A stretch of 64,000 nt of DNA from Massilia sp. ST3 (GTDB lineage Bacteria > Pseudomonadota > Gammaproteobacteria > Burkholderiales > Burkholderiaceae_D): the NCBI RefSeq assembly GCF_018119405.1, contig NZ_JAGPWC010000012.1:29475-93474 (forward strand), given 5' to 3'. The translations under genes were made by a program, and so were the position numbers. Shown piece by piece: positions 1 through 9,698 of this stretch. The first letter of the stretch is position 1, and every line of letters starts with the position of its first letter. The notes under the pieces are model-generated. The model was given only the letters and a program-made list of their open reading frames with translations. It did not search any database and was not told the DNA's origin.

Positions 1-93
1 GATGGGCTTGACGGGCTCGTTATGCTGGCGGCAGCCGGACAGGGACAGGCAGACGACGGCCAGGACGATGCTCAGGATATGGCGAGCTTGCAT
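1..93 (-). CDS. lipoprotein, N-terminal part only (cut by window edge)
   Basis: Only the first 31 codons lie in the window; the rest continues beyond base 1. The visible part is a classic lipoprotein signal peptide: a short basic start (MQARH), a hydrophobic stretch and a lipobox (LSGC) with the acylated cysteine at residue 21. The start is the ATG at 91-93, preceded by a clear CGGAGG ribosome binding site. Function cannot be told from this fragment. The protein should be anchored in the inner or outer membrane facing the periplasm. Confidence 0.7.
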   Translation of the reverse strand, partial: MQARHILSIVLAVVCLSLSGCRQHNEPVKPI

Positions 94-159
94 GATGGTG
101 CCCTCCGAGGAATGGCTCCATCATACGCTTTCGCCACAGGTATGCATGAAAAGTTCGAT

Positions 160-840
160 TCAGAAGCGGTAGGAGATGCTGGCGCGCAGGACCGGATAGA
201 ACTTGTAGTCCGACACGTCCTCGGCCAGGCGCAGCTCTTCCACCGAGACGTCGTTGGCCAGCGCGGTGCAGACGGTGCGGCTGGTGGTGCAGCCGATGCT
301 GACCAGGTTGACGTGGGCCTTGCCCTGGTAGATGGCGCCGAGGTCGGCGCTGAAGTTCAGGCGCTTGTCCTGGCTGAGCGCATTGCCCCAGCCGATGCCG
401 AGGTAGGGCGCGGCCTTGCGGAAGTTGACGCTGCCCTTCAGGACGCCGACGTCGGCGGCCGAGTATTCCTTGCCGTTGAGGCTGAACTTGCCGGCGCGGT
501 CGGCGCTGCCGACGGCGTCGAAGCGGGTGCCGTTGTAGATCACGCCGCCAGTCAGGCGAAAAGGGCTGCCCGGACGCAGGTACCAGTCGAACAGGGCGTC
601 GATGGTCTGCAGCTTGCCGTCGAGCTGGTAGTCGACCAGGCCGGAGCGCTTCTCGAAGTCGTGCTTGAAGTAGTTGATGCCGAAGCGGCCGTTGAGGAAG
701 GTCTCCATCGGCACCACCAGGTGGACGCCGGCGCCGGTAGTGCCGGCATCGAGGGTGAGGCCGACCTGGGCGTGGGCGCAGGCGGCGGTGAGCAGGACGG
801 CGCAGCCGAGGGCGGCGCGGACGGTCTTGTTGAGCGACAT
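160..840 (-). CDS. outer-membrane beta-barrel protein
   Basis: A 226-residue protein with a signal peptide ending near the AHA-Q junction (about residue 23). The mature part alternates polar and hydrophobic residues in short strands and ends in SYRF; a terminal Phe is the usual assembly signal of outer-membrane barrels. Glycine and aromatic residues fit an eight-to-ten strand barrel of the OmpW/opacity size class. I chose the ATG at 838-840 because it starts the signal peptide and follows a GAAAGG site; an in-frame extension upstream has no signal character. It is followed at 67 bp by the lipoprotein gene, so the two may be co-transcribed. Ligand or role is unknown. Confidence 0.7.
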   Translation of the reverse strand: MSLNKTVRAALGCAVLLTAACAHAQVGLTLDAGTTGAGVHLVVPMETFLNGRFGINYFKHDFEKRSGLVDYQLDGKLQTIDALFDWYLRPGSPFRLTGGVIYNGTRFDAVGSADRAGKFSLNGKEYSAADVGVLKGSVNFRKAAPYLGIGWGNALSQDKRLNFSADLGAIYQGKAHVNLVSIGCTTSRTVCTALANDVSVEELRLAEDVSDYKFYPVLRASISYRF

Positions 841-1007
841 GGATGGCCTTTCGTGGTTTGAAGCCCGGCATTGTAGCCGCTGCGGCGCTTTTTTTATCGT
901 CCGGCGGCCCGGTTTCGTCGGCCCATACCCGTCTCCGTCGCATAATGTCACTTGGCAATGGTTGTCATGGCTATGCTGGCCATGCCAATCACGATGGAAG
1001 GATAATC

Positions 1008-2273
1008 ATGCTCTCAAGTACATTTCACCTTGGACGGCTGCTGCTGGCCTGGATCGCGGTCTACATGGCCGTCACCATCACCCTGCACGAAGCCTGGCTG
1101 GAGCATATCGGCATCCAGATCGAAGGCTACATCGTCCTGTTCGCCTTCATGCTGGGCGCCTGGGTGCTGTCGGTCGCCTTCTCGCACGTGCGCCGCGTGC
1201 GCCTGGTGGCCGGGCAGCTCAACCGCAGCACCCTGTCGAACCGCCAGCGGCGCAGGATCGAGGTGCCGTTCGAGGCCGGCGAAGCCTTCGACATGATCGA
1301 CGCCGCGATCCGCGAGCTGCCCGGCTCGGTCATCGCCGACAGCGCCCGCGACAGCCTGCAGGTGCGCGCCAAGGTCAAGCGCATCGATCCCTACGGCGGC
1401 CAGTCGCCCTACGCCTGGGCGCTCGAGCACCTGTCGACCCGCCATAACCAGATCCTGGCCACCGTTACCCCGAACGGCGACGACGCCGGCAGCGTGACCC
1501 TGATCTGCGAGCCGGAAGGCCCTGCCTGGACCGACTGGTTCCTGGTCGACCACGGCACCAACCTGGAAAACGCCGAGGCCATCGTGCGCGCCATCACCCG
1601 CCGCGTCGCCGAGCGCCGCCGCAGCGAGCAGGCCAAGGTGCGCCAGACCGCCACCGAGAAGGAACTCACCGTGGCGCGCCTGAACCTGCTGCACGCCCAG
1701 GTCGAGCCCCACTTCCTGTACAACACCCTGGCCAGCGCCCAGGTGCTGACCCGGAGCGACCCGGCGCGCGCCGACGAGATGCTGGGCAACCTGATCTCCT
1801 ACCTGCGCCACTCGCTGCCGCGCACCGAGGACGTGCCCTCGACCCTGGGCGAGGAACTGGAGCGGGTGCGCGCCTACCTCGACATCCTCAAGATCCGCAT
1901 GGGCCCGCGCCTGAACCTGCAGCTCGACGTGCCGGACGCCCTGAAGAACGTGCTGTTCCCCACCATGATGCTGCAGACCCTGGTGGAGAACGCCATCAAG
2001 CACGGCATCGAACCCAAGCCGGGCGGCGGCACGGTCTGGCTCCTGGCGCGCGCCGTCGACAGCACGGTGGCGGTGACGGTGGCCGACGACGGCCGCGGTT
2101 TCACGGCCGAGGGCGGCGGCACCGGCATCGGCCTGCGCAATGTGCGCGAGCGCCTGCGCCTGGCCTACGGGACGGCGGCCGCGTTCTCGATCGTGTCGAA
2201 TTTCCCGAGCGGCGTCGCGGCCACCATCACGGTGCCGCTGGCGGTGCAGGGTGGGGGAGCACAACATGCCTAA
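1008..2273 (+). CDS. sensor histidine kinase, LytS/AlgZ type
   Basis: A 421-residue membrane kinase. Two hydrophobic segments near the N-terminus (about residues 8-27 and 40-60) are followed by a cytoplasmic region and a His_kinase-type dimerisation box with the phospho-accepting His235 in VEPHFLYNTL. A HATPase domain follows, with an N box (LVENAIKHGI) and a G box (DDGRGF). This layout is typical of LytS/YehU kinases, which phosphorylate LytTR regulators. The ATG at 1008 follows GGAAGG; longer in-frame starts upstream lack a site. Its last 8 bp overlap the next gene, its presumed partner. The signal is not evident from the sequence. Confidence 0.88.
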   Translation: MLSSTFHLGRLLLAWIAVYMAVTITLHEAWLEHIGIQIEGYIVLFAFMLGAWVLSVAFSHVRRVRLVAGQLNRSTLSNRQRRRIEVPFEAGEAFDMIDAAIRELPGSVIADSARDSLQVRAKVKRIDPYGGQSPYAWALEHLSTRHNQILATVTPNGDDAGSVTLICEPEGPAWTDWFLVDHGTNLENAEAIVRAITRRVAERRRSEQAKVRQTATEKELTVARLNLLHAQVEPHFLYNTLASAQVLTRSDPARADEMLGNLISYLRHSLPRTEDVPSTLGEELERVRAYLDILKIRMGPRLNLQLDVPDALKNVLFPTMMLQTLVENAIKHGIEPKPGGGTVWLLARAVDSTVAVTVADDGRGFTAEGGGTGIGLRNVRERLRLAYGTAAAFSIVSNFPSGVAATITVPLAVQGGGAQHA

Positions 2274-3048
2274 CCCGCGCATCAAGTGTGTCATCGCCGA
2301 GGACGAAGCCCTGCTGCGCGAATCCCTGGTGGCCCAGCTGGCGACGGCCTGGCCCGAGCTCGAGATCGTGGCCGCCTGCGAGGACGGCGGCAGCGCGCTG
2401 GAAGCGATCGCCGCCCACCAGCCCGAGGTCGCCTTCCTCGACATCCGCATGCCGGGCCTGAGCGGGCTGGAAGTGGCCTCCAGCCTGCTGGACGCCGGGA
2501 TCCGCACCGAAGTGGTGTTCGTCACCGCCTACGACCAGTACGCCATCGACGCCTTCGAGCGCGGCGCGGTCGATTACCTGCTCAAGCCGGTGGCGCGCGA
2601 GCGCCTGGCGGCCACCGTGGGCCGGGTGCGCGAACGCCTGGCGCGCGGCAGCCAGGACAGCGGGCAGCTGGCCGAGCTGCTGTCGCGCCTGTCGACGGTG
2701 GCGCCGCCGGCGCCGCGCGCCGAACCCCTGGTCTGGCTGACCGCCAGCCGCGGCGTCGAGACGCGCCTGATCCTGGTCGACGACGTCGCCTATTTCCAGG
2801 CCGATTCCAAGTACACGGTGGTGATGACGGCCGACGGCGAGGCCTTGCTGCGCAAGCCGATCCGCGACCTGCTCGAGGTGCTGGACCCGACCATGTTCAA
2901 GCAGGTGCACCGCTCGACCATCGTCAACCTGCGGGCGGTGGCGGCGGTGACCCGCGACGAGACCGGGCGCGGCACCATCCGCCTGAAGAACCGGCCCGAG
3001 ACGCTGTCGGTCAGCCAGCCCTTCATGGCGCTGTTCCGCCATATGTAA
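2266..3048 (+). CDS. LytTR-family response regulator
   Basis: A 260-residue regulator: a receiver domain at residues 7-125 with acidic pocket EDE and phospho-acceptor Asp59 (FLDIRMPG), then a LytTR DNA-binding domain from about residue 160 to the end (FKQVHRSTIVNL motif). It starts inside the kinase gene (8 bp overlap, preceded by GGGGGAG), so the pair is translationally coupled and almost certainly forms one two-component system. LytTR proteins bind pairs of imperfect direct repeats, but I found no such site that I could assign with confidence. Target genes are unknown. Confidence 0.9.
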   Translation: MPNPRIKCVIAEDEALLRESLVAQLATAWPELEIVAACEDGGSALEAIAAHQPEVAFLDIRMPGLSGLEVASSLLDAGIRTEVVFVTAYDQYAIDAFERGAVDYLLKPVARERLAATVGRVRERLARGSQDSGQLAELLSRLSTVAPPAPRAEPLVWLTASRGVETRLILVDDVAYFQADSKYTVVMTADGEALLRKPIRDLLEVLDPTMFKQVHRSTIVNLRAVAAVTRDETGRGTIRLKNRPETLSVSQPFMALFRHM

Positions 3049-3170
3049 GGACAGATGTAAGCAAGTGTGACATCCCCTACAGCTTGTAAGAATGTGGCCA
3101 AGCGAACACAGGGTAAAAGGTTGCAGATGATAAAGTTCGTCTTACAACATCCCTAGCTCGTGAGACCACT

Positions 3171-3629
3171 ATGAAACATCTGATCCTCGGCGCGGCCATG
3201 CTGGCCGCCACCCTCCCTGCGCTGGCCCAGACCAATGTCAGCGTCAGCATCGGCCAGCCCGGCTTCTACGGCCGCATCGACATCGGCGACTACGCCCGGC
3301 CGCAAGTGGTGTACGCGCAGCCGGTGATCGTCGAGGAGCACCGCCACTACCGCGCCGAGCCGGTCTACCTGCGCGTGCCGCCGGGCCACCGCAAGAACTG
3401 GAAGAAGCACTGCCGCCGCTACGGCGCCTGCGGCCAGCGCGTGATGTTCGTGCGCGACGAATGGTATAACCAGGTCGTGGTGCCGCGCTACCGCGAGACG
3501 CATGTGTATGCGGCGCCGGTGCGCTATGAGGAGCCGCGCCATGGCGGCCATAGCGGCGGCCACGGTCACGGCAAGGGCCACGGCGGCGGCCATGGCCACG
3601 GCAAGGGTCACGGCCGCGGTCACGACTGA
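3171..3629 (+). CDS. secreted His/Gly-rich small protein
   Basis: A 152-residue protein with a signal peptide cleaved near ALA-Q (residue 20). The middle is basic and Tyr/Arg-rich with several PVY/PVIV stretches. The last 30 residues are a GHGHGKGHGG-type repeat that could bind metals such as nickel, copper or zinc. Similar short envelope proteins with this YAQPV-like core are common in Oxalobacteraceae and have no known role. A 122-bp gap separates it from the LytTR gene. The metal-binding idea is inference from composition only. Confidence 0.7.
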   Translation: MKHLILGAAMLAATLPALAQTNVSVSIGQPGFYGRIDIGDYARPQVVYAQPVIVEEHRHYRAEPVYLRVPPGHRKNWKKHCRRYGACGQRVMFVRDEWYNQVVVPRYRETHVYAAPVRYEEPRHGGHSGGHGHGKGHGGGHGHGKGHGRGHD

Positions 3630-3742
3630 TTCCGCGGCAGGTCCTCAGCAGTCATTCAATCCCGCTTCATCCATCGGAATGCCCGCTGCGATGGAGCTGG
3701 GATGGAGCATCGGCCTACCCGCTTAATCGACCGCCCGGGAAC

Positions 3743-3931
3743 TCATATTTTCGAGACAAGATCTTTCAGCTTTTGGTCGAGTTCCTTGCTCTCTTCCAGA
3801 TATTCCCTTCTCTTGTTGATCATATTGGTCACCAGGTCCTGGTTGTAGTTTGCCGTCTCCTTGTTTTTTCCAACATAGTCGGACACCGGCCGGCGTCCGG
3901 CGCAGCCGGACCGCGCCGATTTTGCAAGCAT
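3743..3931 (-). CDS. possible small coiled-coil protein
   Basis: A 62-residue frame. The last 45 residues are strongly helical and charged (NMINKRREYLEESKELDQ), looking like a short coiled coil, and use AGA, AGG and ATA codons that are rare nearby. Local GC is clearly lower than in flanking genes. The start shown is the ATG at 3931 with a distant GAGG site; a GTG at 3886 is the alternative and would drop the GC-rich first 15 residues, which contain a GTCCGGC/GCCGGAC hairpin. It lies on the strand opposite to the upstream region of the NADH dehydrogenase gene. It could be a decayed fragment of a transferred gene. Confidence 0.4.
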   Translation of the reverse strand: MLAKSARSGCAGRRPVSDYVGKNKETANYNQDLVTNMINKRREYLEESKELDQKLKDLVSKI

Positions 3932-3982
3932 AGTAAGATTGCCTCATTGCCCACAGTCCGGCGCAAGGCCGGAACGGGCGTC

Positions 3983-5299
3983 ATGACGGAGGCAAGCTTG
4001 CGCAGCGAGATCGTGATCGTAGGAGGCGGGGCAGGCGGACTCGAGCTGGCCTGCAAACTGGGGCGCAAACTCGGTCCGTCCAGGGTGACGCTGGTCGACA
4101 GCCGTCTTTATCATATCTGGAAGCCCTCGCTGCACGAAGTGGCGGCGGGCACCCTCGACATCCACCAGGAAGGCCTGTCTTACCCGATGCTGGCGCACGA
4201 CAACGGCTTCAGCTTCGTGTTCGGTCCCATGACCGGCATGGACGCCGCCGCCAGGACCATCGCGATCGGCGCGGTGCGCTCCGCCAGCGACAACCAGGAA
4301 GTGCTGCCGGACCGGCGCCTGGAATACGGTTCCCTGGTGATGGCGGTCGGCAGCACCTCCAACTACTTCGGCGTGCCGGGCGCGCGCGAACACACGATTT
4401 CCCTCAACGCCACCGAGGACGCGGAGCAGTTCCGCCTGCGCATGCTGCGCCTGATGCTGGCGGTCGAGCAGCAGCGCGAGGAGGGCAAGGACGCGGGCCT
4501 GGACGTGGTGATCATCGGCGGCGGCGCCACCGGCGTCGAGCTGGCGGCCGAACTGCGCGAAGCCTCGGGCGCCTACGCCCACTACGGCTTTTCGTCGCTG
4601 GACGGCCGGCGCGACGTGCGCATCACCATCCTCGAAGGCGCGCCGCGCATCCTGGCGCCGCTGCCCGAGAAGGTGTCGACGGCGGCGCTCGACCTGCTGC
4701 AGCAGCGCGGCATCAAGGTGATCACCGATTGTCGTGTCACCACCATCGAGGCCGACCGCGTGACGGACAAGAACGGCAACGTCTATCCCGCCGACCTGTG
4801 CGTGTGGGCGGCCGGCATTCGCGCCCCCGAGCTGCTTGCTTCGCTGGGCCTGCCGACCGCCAAGGGCGGCCAGCTCGAAGTCGACGACCGGCTGCGGGTG
4901 AAGGGCGCCGAGGGCGTGTATGCCCTGGGCGACTGCGCCGCCTGCGTGGACGGCAAGGGCCAGGCGGTGCCGCCGCGCGCCCAGGCCGCGCACCAGCAGG
5001 CCGACTATCTGGCGGACGCTTTCCTGCGCCTGGCCAGGGGCGGCGCGGCGCGCGAGCAGCCCTACGTCTACAAGGACTACGGCTCGCTGGTATCGGTGGG
5101 GCAGACCACGAGCGTGGGCAGCCTGATGGGATCGCTGCGCGGGGCCAGCTGGTTTGTCCAGGGCACCGTGGCGCGCGCCATGTACGCCAGCCTGCACCTG
5201 ATGCACCACCGCGCCGTGCTGGGATCGGTGCGCACGGGCTTGCTGGCGCTGGCGCGCTTCCTGATCCGGCGCAGCACGCCGATGGTCAAGCTGCATTGA
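3983..5299 (+). CDS. ndh: type II NADH dehydrogenase (NDH-2)
   Basis: A 438-residue FAD protein that should pass electrons from NADH to quinone at the inner face of the membrane without pumping protons. It has an N-terminal FAD dinucleotide fold (IVGGGAGGLELA), a second NAD fold (VIIGGGATGVELAAEL) and the late FAD-contact motif YALGDCA, in the order of the Ndh family. The C-terminal 90 residues are basic and amphipathic, as expected for membrane attachment. The in-frame stretch upstream of the ATG at 3983 is low-GC and covers the opposite-strand small gene, so I exclude it. The next gene starts 10 bp after its stop and is probably co-transcribed. Confidence 0.88.
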   Translation: MTEASLRSEIVIVGGGAGGLELACKLGRKLGPSRVTLVDSRLYHIWKPSLHEVAAGTLDIHQEGLSYPMLAHDNGFSFVFGPMTGMDAAARTIAIGAVRSASDNQEVLPDRRLEYGSLVMAVGSTSNYFGVPGAREHTISLNATEDAEQFRLRMLRLMLAVEQQREEGKDAGLDVVIIGGGATGVELAAELREASGAYAHYGFSSLDGRRDVRITILEGAPRILAPLPEKVSTAALDLLQQRGIKVITDCRVTTIEADRVTDKNGNVYPADLCVWAAGIRAPELLASLGLPTAKGGQLEVDDRLRVKGAEGVYALGDCAACVDGKGQAVPPRAQAAHQQADYLADAFLRLARGGAAREQPYVYKDYGSLVSVGQTTSVGSLMGSLRGASWFVQGTVARAMYASLHLMHHRAVLGSVRTGLLALARFLIRRSTPMVKLH

Positions 5300-5309
5300 G
5301 GGCGGCACC

Positions 5310-5687
5310 ATGCGCATACCGCTGACCCTGATCCTGGCGGTGGCCACGGCCGGCGCGGCGGCCGCGCCCCTGAAGCTGGAATGGCGCGGGGGCCATGCGA
5401 CCGCCACCGGCGCGTGCCCCGAGCACAGCGGCGAGGCCATCGCGGCCTACCGTTCAGGAAAGTTCCAGCTCATCGGGAAGGGGATCGACGCGGTCGAGGC
5501 GCCGAAGCCGCCGGCCAGTCCGGACGACAGGTCCGTCCCGATCGCCCACCTGGCGCCGGTCGGCGCCCAGGCGGTCGACCTGCGGTCCCGGCTGGACGGC
5601 ACGAGCGAGATCCTGTACCTGGATTGCGACAAGCACACGGCCTACATCGCCAAGCGCGGCGGCCTGGCCGACCAGACCACCTGGTAG
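5310..5687 (+). CDS. small secreted protein, unknown function
   Basis: A 125-residue protein with a signal peptide ending in AAAA (about residue 18). Two cysteines (residues 36 and 106) could form a disulfide in the periplasm. I recognise no family. It follows the NADH dehydrogenase gene at 10 bp on the same strand and ends at a 15-base perfect palindrome shared with the convergent kinase gene. It may simply be an operon passenger. Confidence 0.6.
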   Translation: MRIPLTLILAVATAGAAAAPLKLEWRGGHATATGACPEHSGEAIAAYRSGKFQLIGKGIDAVEAPKPPASPDDRSVPIAHLAPVGAQAVDLRSRLDGTSEILYLDCDKHTAYIAKRGGLADQTTW

Positions 5688-5697
5688 GGTCCCTACC
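5683..5697. terminator. short perfect palindrome between convergent genes
   Basis: GGTAGGG-T-CCCTACC is a perfect 7-bp inverted repeat with a one-base centre. It overlaps the stop codons of the two convergent genes. There is no T-run, so it is not a standard intrinsic terminator. Its sequence resembles the GTAGGGT ends of the dispersed repeat described at 9.6, 19.1 and 48.2 kb and may be a solo end of that element. Confidence 0.35.
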
Positions 5698-6443
5698 TAG
5701 CCGAGTGAAGAGGCGCTAGCGGCGGGCGCTTCGCGCGGCAGGGTCATGCGCAGCACGGCGCCGCCGTCCTCGCCGCGCAGCAGGACCAGTTCGCCGCCCA
5801 GGTGGCGGGCGCGCTCGCGCAGCAGGCGCAGGCCATGGCAATCGGAGGCGCTCATGGCGGCGGCGCAGTCGCGCGGGCCTTCGCCGTTGTCGCGCACGGT
5901 AAGCATCAGCTGTTCGCCGTCGTCATCCAGGATCACGTCGACTTCGCTCGCCTTGCCATGGGTGGCCGCATTGCGCAGGCCTTCCTCGGCGCAGCGCAGC
6001 AGCACCACGCCCTGGGTGCGGCTGTAATGGCCGTCCTCGTCGGGCAGGCTGGCGCGGGCCGCCAGGCCCTGGCGGGCGGCGAATTCCGGGACCAGTTCGG
6101 CCAGGGCGGCGCGCAAGCCCAGGAACTCCAGCTTGTCGTTCCAGAGATCGAGCTGCATCTTGCGGTTGGTCTCGATGATCGTCGCCAGCAGCTGCTTCAT
6201 CTGCGCGCTGCGGTCGCGCATCGCCTTGTTCTCGGCCGGGATGTGCTGGCTCAGGAGCGCCAGGTGCATGGTCAGGGCCGTCATCGACGAACCCAGGCTG
6301 TCGTGCAGCTGGCGCGCCAGCAGGCGTTTTTCGTCGTCCCAGCAGGCGGCCAGGTAGCCCAGCATTTCAGTAAGGTCTGCGGTGCGCGCCGCGACCAGGC
6401 GTTCGAGTTCCGGGTCGGAGTGCGGATGGGCCGGTTCGGTCAT
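5697..6443 (-). CDS. soluble histidine kinase, NarX/DegS (HisKA_3) type
   Basis: A 248-residue protein without membrane segments. The HisKA_3 dimerisation box carries His47 (ARQLHDSLGSSM), and a HATPase domain follows with an N-box-like ALRNAATHGKA region (actual sequence EEGLRNAATHG) and G box DNGEGP. There is almost no N-terminal input domain, only about 25 residues, so signals must come from a partner or from the coiled coil. No NarL-type regulator lies next to it. Kinases of this class normally phosphorylate NarL/LuxR-type regulators; its partner must lie elsewhere. Confidence 0.82.
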   Translation of the reverse strand: MTEPAHPHSDPELERLVAARTADLTEMLGYLAACWDDEKRLLARQLHDSLGSSMTALTMHLALLSQHIPAENKAMRDRSAQMKQLLATIIETNRKMQLDLWNDKLEFLGLRAALAELVPEFAARQGLAARASLPDEDGHYSRTQGVVLLRCAEEGLRNAATHGKASEVDVILDDDGEQLMLTVRDNGEGPRDCAAAMSASDCHGLRLLRERARHLGGELVLLRGEDGGAVLRMTLPREAPAASASSLG

Positions 6444-6638
6444 CGTTGGCTCGGTTGAATGTTTCCCAAATCATACAACAGTTGGTGGGGCGGCGGCGCG
6501 GCCGCGCGTCCCGTGCGCACGGTGCTGCGTGCGCTCCCGTACAGTCTGATGAGCCTTTGTAGGCGAAGCTGATCCCCGTGGCCGTAGCGCCACCCTACCA
6601 ATCTGATAGTGCCAATAAACAACACCACGGGGGCTTCA

Positions 6639-7100
6639 ATGACGAGCAAACAACAGCAAGACGCGATCGCACTCCTGACTTCGCAGCACAAGGAAGTCAC
6701 GGCCATGTTCAAGGAATTCGAGGACCTGGGCGACCGCGCCAAGGCGAGCAAGAAAAAGATCGCAGATAAGATCTGCCAAAACCTCGTAATGCACACCATG
6801 ATCGAGGAAGAGATCTTTTATCCGGCCATCCGCGGCTGTTCCAAGGAAGCCGAAGAGATGGTCGAGGAAGCCATCGTCGAGCATGCGTCCGCCAAGGACC
6901 TGATCGCCCAGATCCAGGAAATGGACCCGGACGAGGAGCTGTACGACGCCAAGGTCAAGGTGCTGGGCGAAATGATCGAGCACCACGTCGAGGAGGAAGA
7001 GAAGGAGATGTTCCCGAAGGTCCGCAAGATGGACCTCGACCTGGCGGCGCTGGGCCAGGAAATGGCAAGCCGCGCCGACGAGATCATGGCCTCGGCCTGA
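6639..7100 (+). CDS. hemerythrin-domain protein
   Basis: A 153-residue four-helix-bundle protein with the hemerythrin metal ligands: His17, His52 and Glu56 (the [11 protein letters not shown] stretch), a later EHASAKDL helix and the [13 protein letters not shown] helix. These bind a di-iron centre that can carry or sense O2, NO or oxidants in the cytoplasm. The start is the ATG at 6639 after CACGGGGGC; an in-frame GTG 30 bp upstream is less likely. A GC-rich palindrome 13 bp after the stop separates it from the convergent hybrid kinase gene. Confidence 0.85.
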   Translation: MTSKQQQDAIALLTSQHKEVTAMFKEFEDLGDRAKASKKKIADKICQNLVMHTMIEEEIFYPAIRGCSKEAEEMVEEAIVEHASAKDLIAQIQEMDPDEELYDAKVKVLGEMIEHHVEEEEKEMFPKVRKMDLDLAALGQEMASRADEIMASA

Positions 7101-7113
7101 GCCTGCACCTGAA

Positions 7114-7135
7114 GCCCGGCGCCGCGGCGCCGGGC
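7114..7135. terminator. GC palindrome between convergent genes, possible terminator
   Basis: A perfect 22-base palindrome (GCCCGGCGCCG and its complement) lies between the convergent hemerythrin and hybrid kinase genes. It can form a strong hairpin on either strand but has no T-run, so termination strength is uncertain. Confidence 0.45.
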
Positions 7136-7142
7136 AGTGCCG

Positions 7143-8765
7143 TCAAGCTGCCGCCGACTGCTCGCGCGGCAGGCTGAGGGCGTCGAGCAGGCGCTCGATG
7201 TTGACCGGCTTGACCAGGTGCAGGTCGAAGCCGGCTTCGAACACCCGGCGCTGGTCTTCGGCCAGGCCGTAGCCGGTCAGGGCGATCAGCTTGACGCCGC
7301 GCGTGGCCGGGTCGGCCCGCAGGCGGCGCGCCACTTCGTAGCCGTCGATGCCGGGCAGGCCGATGTCGACCAGGGCCGCGTCCGGCAAGTGGGCGCCGGC
7401 CGCGGCCACGCCGGCCAGGCCGTCGCCGGCCTGGTAGACCGGATAGCCATGGGCCGCCAGCATGGTGGCCATCATTTCGCGCCCGTCTTCATTGTCTTCG
7501 ATTAGCAGCACCGAGGGCTTGCCCTCGCCGCCGCCGCGCTGATCTTCCTGGGGCATGCCCTGCAGCACCGGTTCGGTATGCGGCAGGCGGATCACGAAGG
7601 TGCTGCCGTTGCCGGCCCCGGCGCTGTCCGCGCTGACGCTGCCGCCGTGCAGTTCGACCAGGCGCCGCACCAGCGACAGGCCGATGCCGAGGCCGCCCTG
7701 CGAACGGTCGATCGAGATCGCGCCCTGCACGAACACATCGAACACATGGGGCAGCAGTTCGGAGGGAATGCCGACGCCGGAGTCGCGCACGGTCAGGACC
7801 ACGTCGCTGGCGGCGCGCGCCAGGCCGATGTCGATGCTGCCGCCGCTCGGGGTGTACTTCAGTGCGTTGTCGAGCAGGTTGGAAATGATCTGCTCGAGGC
7901 GGGTCGGGTCGCCGTCGACCCAGCCCGGGCTGAGGTCGACGCTGATGCGGTAGCCGGCGGTGCGGCCGGTGGCCCGGAAGGTCTCGAGGCAGCCGCCCAC
8001 CAGGTGGGCCAGGTCGGTCGGCTGGCGCGCCAGCAGGATCTTGCCCGACATGGCGCGCGACAGGTCGAGCAGGTCGTCGACGATGCGCGACAGGTGCTGG
8101 CTCTGGCGCTGGATGATCTGCCTGGCGCGGCCGACCGTCTCGCCGCTCGCGCCGGGCAGGCCGATCAGCGCCGAGGCGCTGCTGATCGCCGACAGCGGAT
8201 TGCGCAGCTCATGGCCGAGCATGGCCAGGAATTCGTCCTTGGCGTGGCTCTTGCGCTCGGCATCGCGGCGTTCCTCCATCTCGCGCACGAGGCGGCGGTT
8301 GGTGGCGGTCAGCTCGGTGGTGCGCTGGGACAGCTTCTCGGCCTGGCGCTTGAGCTGCTCGTTCTTCATCGCCAGGGTCACGAAGACCGACACCTTGGCG
8401 TGCAGGATCTGCGGGATCACCGGCGTGAACAGGAAGTCGGCGGCGCCGCGCTGGTAGGCCTTGAGGCGGTCGATCTCGTCGGCCAGGAAGGCGGTGACGA
8501 AGATGATCGGGATGTCGGCGGAGCGCGGACGCTGGTGGATCGCCTCGGCGGTCTCGAAGCCGTCCATCCCCGGCATGTTCACATCCAGAAGGATGACGGC
8601 GAAGTCGTGCAGCAGCACCTGGCGCAGGGCTTCCTGGCCGGAACGCGCGGAGAGCACCGTGTAATTGCTTTCTTCAGCCCATTGGTCGAGCAAGCTCGTC
8701 AGCGCAAGCAGGCTGGCGGCGTCGTCGTTCACGACCAGAATCTTGGGTTTATCGGTGGTGGCCAC
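7143..8765 (-). CDS. REC-histidine kinase-REC hybrid protein
   Basis: A 540-residue soluble hybrid. Receiver 1 occupies about residues 7-125 with Asp61; the usual KP is replaced by TP (FLFTPV, residues 112-116). A coiled coil at about 130-175 leads to the HisKA domain with His185 (LGHELRNPL), the HATPase domain (about 295-405) and a second receiver at about 420-535 ([15 protein letters not shown] intact). Such proteins act as phosphorelay hubs controlled by phosphorylation of the first receiver. No membrane segment is present, so input must come from another protein. It sits alone between convergent and divergent neighbours. Confidence 0.88.
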   Translation of the reverse strand: MATTDKPKILVVNDDAASLLALTSLLDQWAEESNYTVLSARSGQEALRQVLLHDFAVILLDVNMPGMDGFETAEAIHQRPRSADIPIIFVTAFLADEIDRLKAYQRGAADFLFTPVIPQILHAKVSVFVTLAMKNEQLKRQAEKLSQRTTELTATNRRLVREMEERRDAERKSHAKDEFLAMLGHELRNPLSAISSASALIGLPGASGETVGRARQIIQRQSQHLSRIVDDLLDLSRAMSGKILLARQPTDLAHLVGGCLETFRATGRTAGYRISVDLSPGWVDGDPTRLEQIISNLLDNALKYTPSGGSIDIGLARAASDVVLTVRDSGVGIPSELLPHVFDVFVQGAISIDRSQGGLGIGLSLVRRLVELHGGSVSADSAGAGNGSTFVIRLPHTEPVLQGMPQEDQRGGGEGKPSVLLIEDNEDGREMMATMLAAHGYPVYQAGDGLAGVAAAGAHLPDAALVDIGLPGIDGYEVARRLRADPATRGVKLIALTGYGLAEDQRRVFEAGFDLHLVKPVNIERLLDALSLPREQSAAA

Positions 8766-8839
8766 GATGGTTCCTGAAACGGTGTCTCGAATTGTGTCTT
8801 GGTATGCACTAAGAATAGCAGAGAGCTTTATTTCGCTAA

Positions 8840-9481
<642 letters not shown>

Positions 9482-9567
9482 GCCGGCGGTTTTCCTATTC
9501 ATTCAGGGAGAGGGCCACGGGGCGTTGCTTCGGTGGCCCTTGTTGCGTTTACGGGGCGTGGATGCAC

Positions 9568-9676
9568 GGTGGACGGGTTCCCCGTCCACGCGGTGATAGT
9601 AAGCAGGGAGATCATCCGGCGCGAAAGCGGAGCCTCGACCTATCACCGCGTGGACGGCCAAGCCGTCCACCCTACG
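9568..9676. repeat. dispersed palindromic element, copy 1
   Basis: About 109 bp between the convergent ends of two genes. It has inverted ends (CGGTGGACGG and CCGTCCACCCTAC), a long internal inverted repeat (GTCCACGCGGTGATAG and CTATCACCGCGTGGAC) and a terminal hairpin GTGGACGGCCAAGCCGTCCAC. The 60-bp core matches the reverse complement of the core in copy 2 (19112-19223), while the right-hand hairpin is in the same orientation in both copies. Confidence 0.75.
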
Positions 9677-9698
9677 GTAGGCCAAGGGTGTTCGAGGT

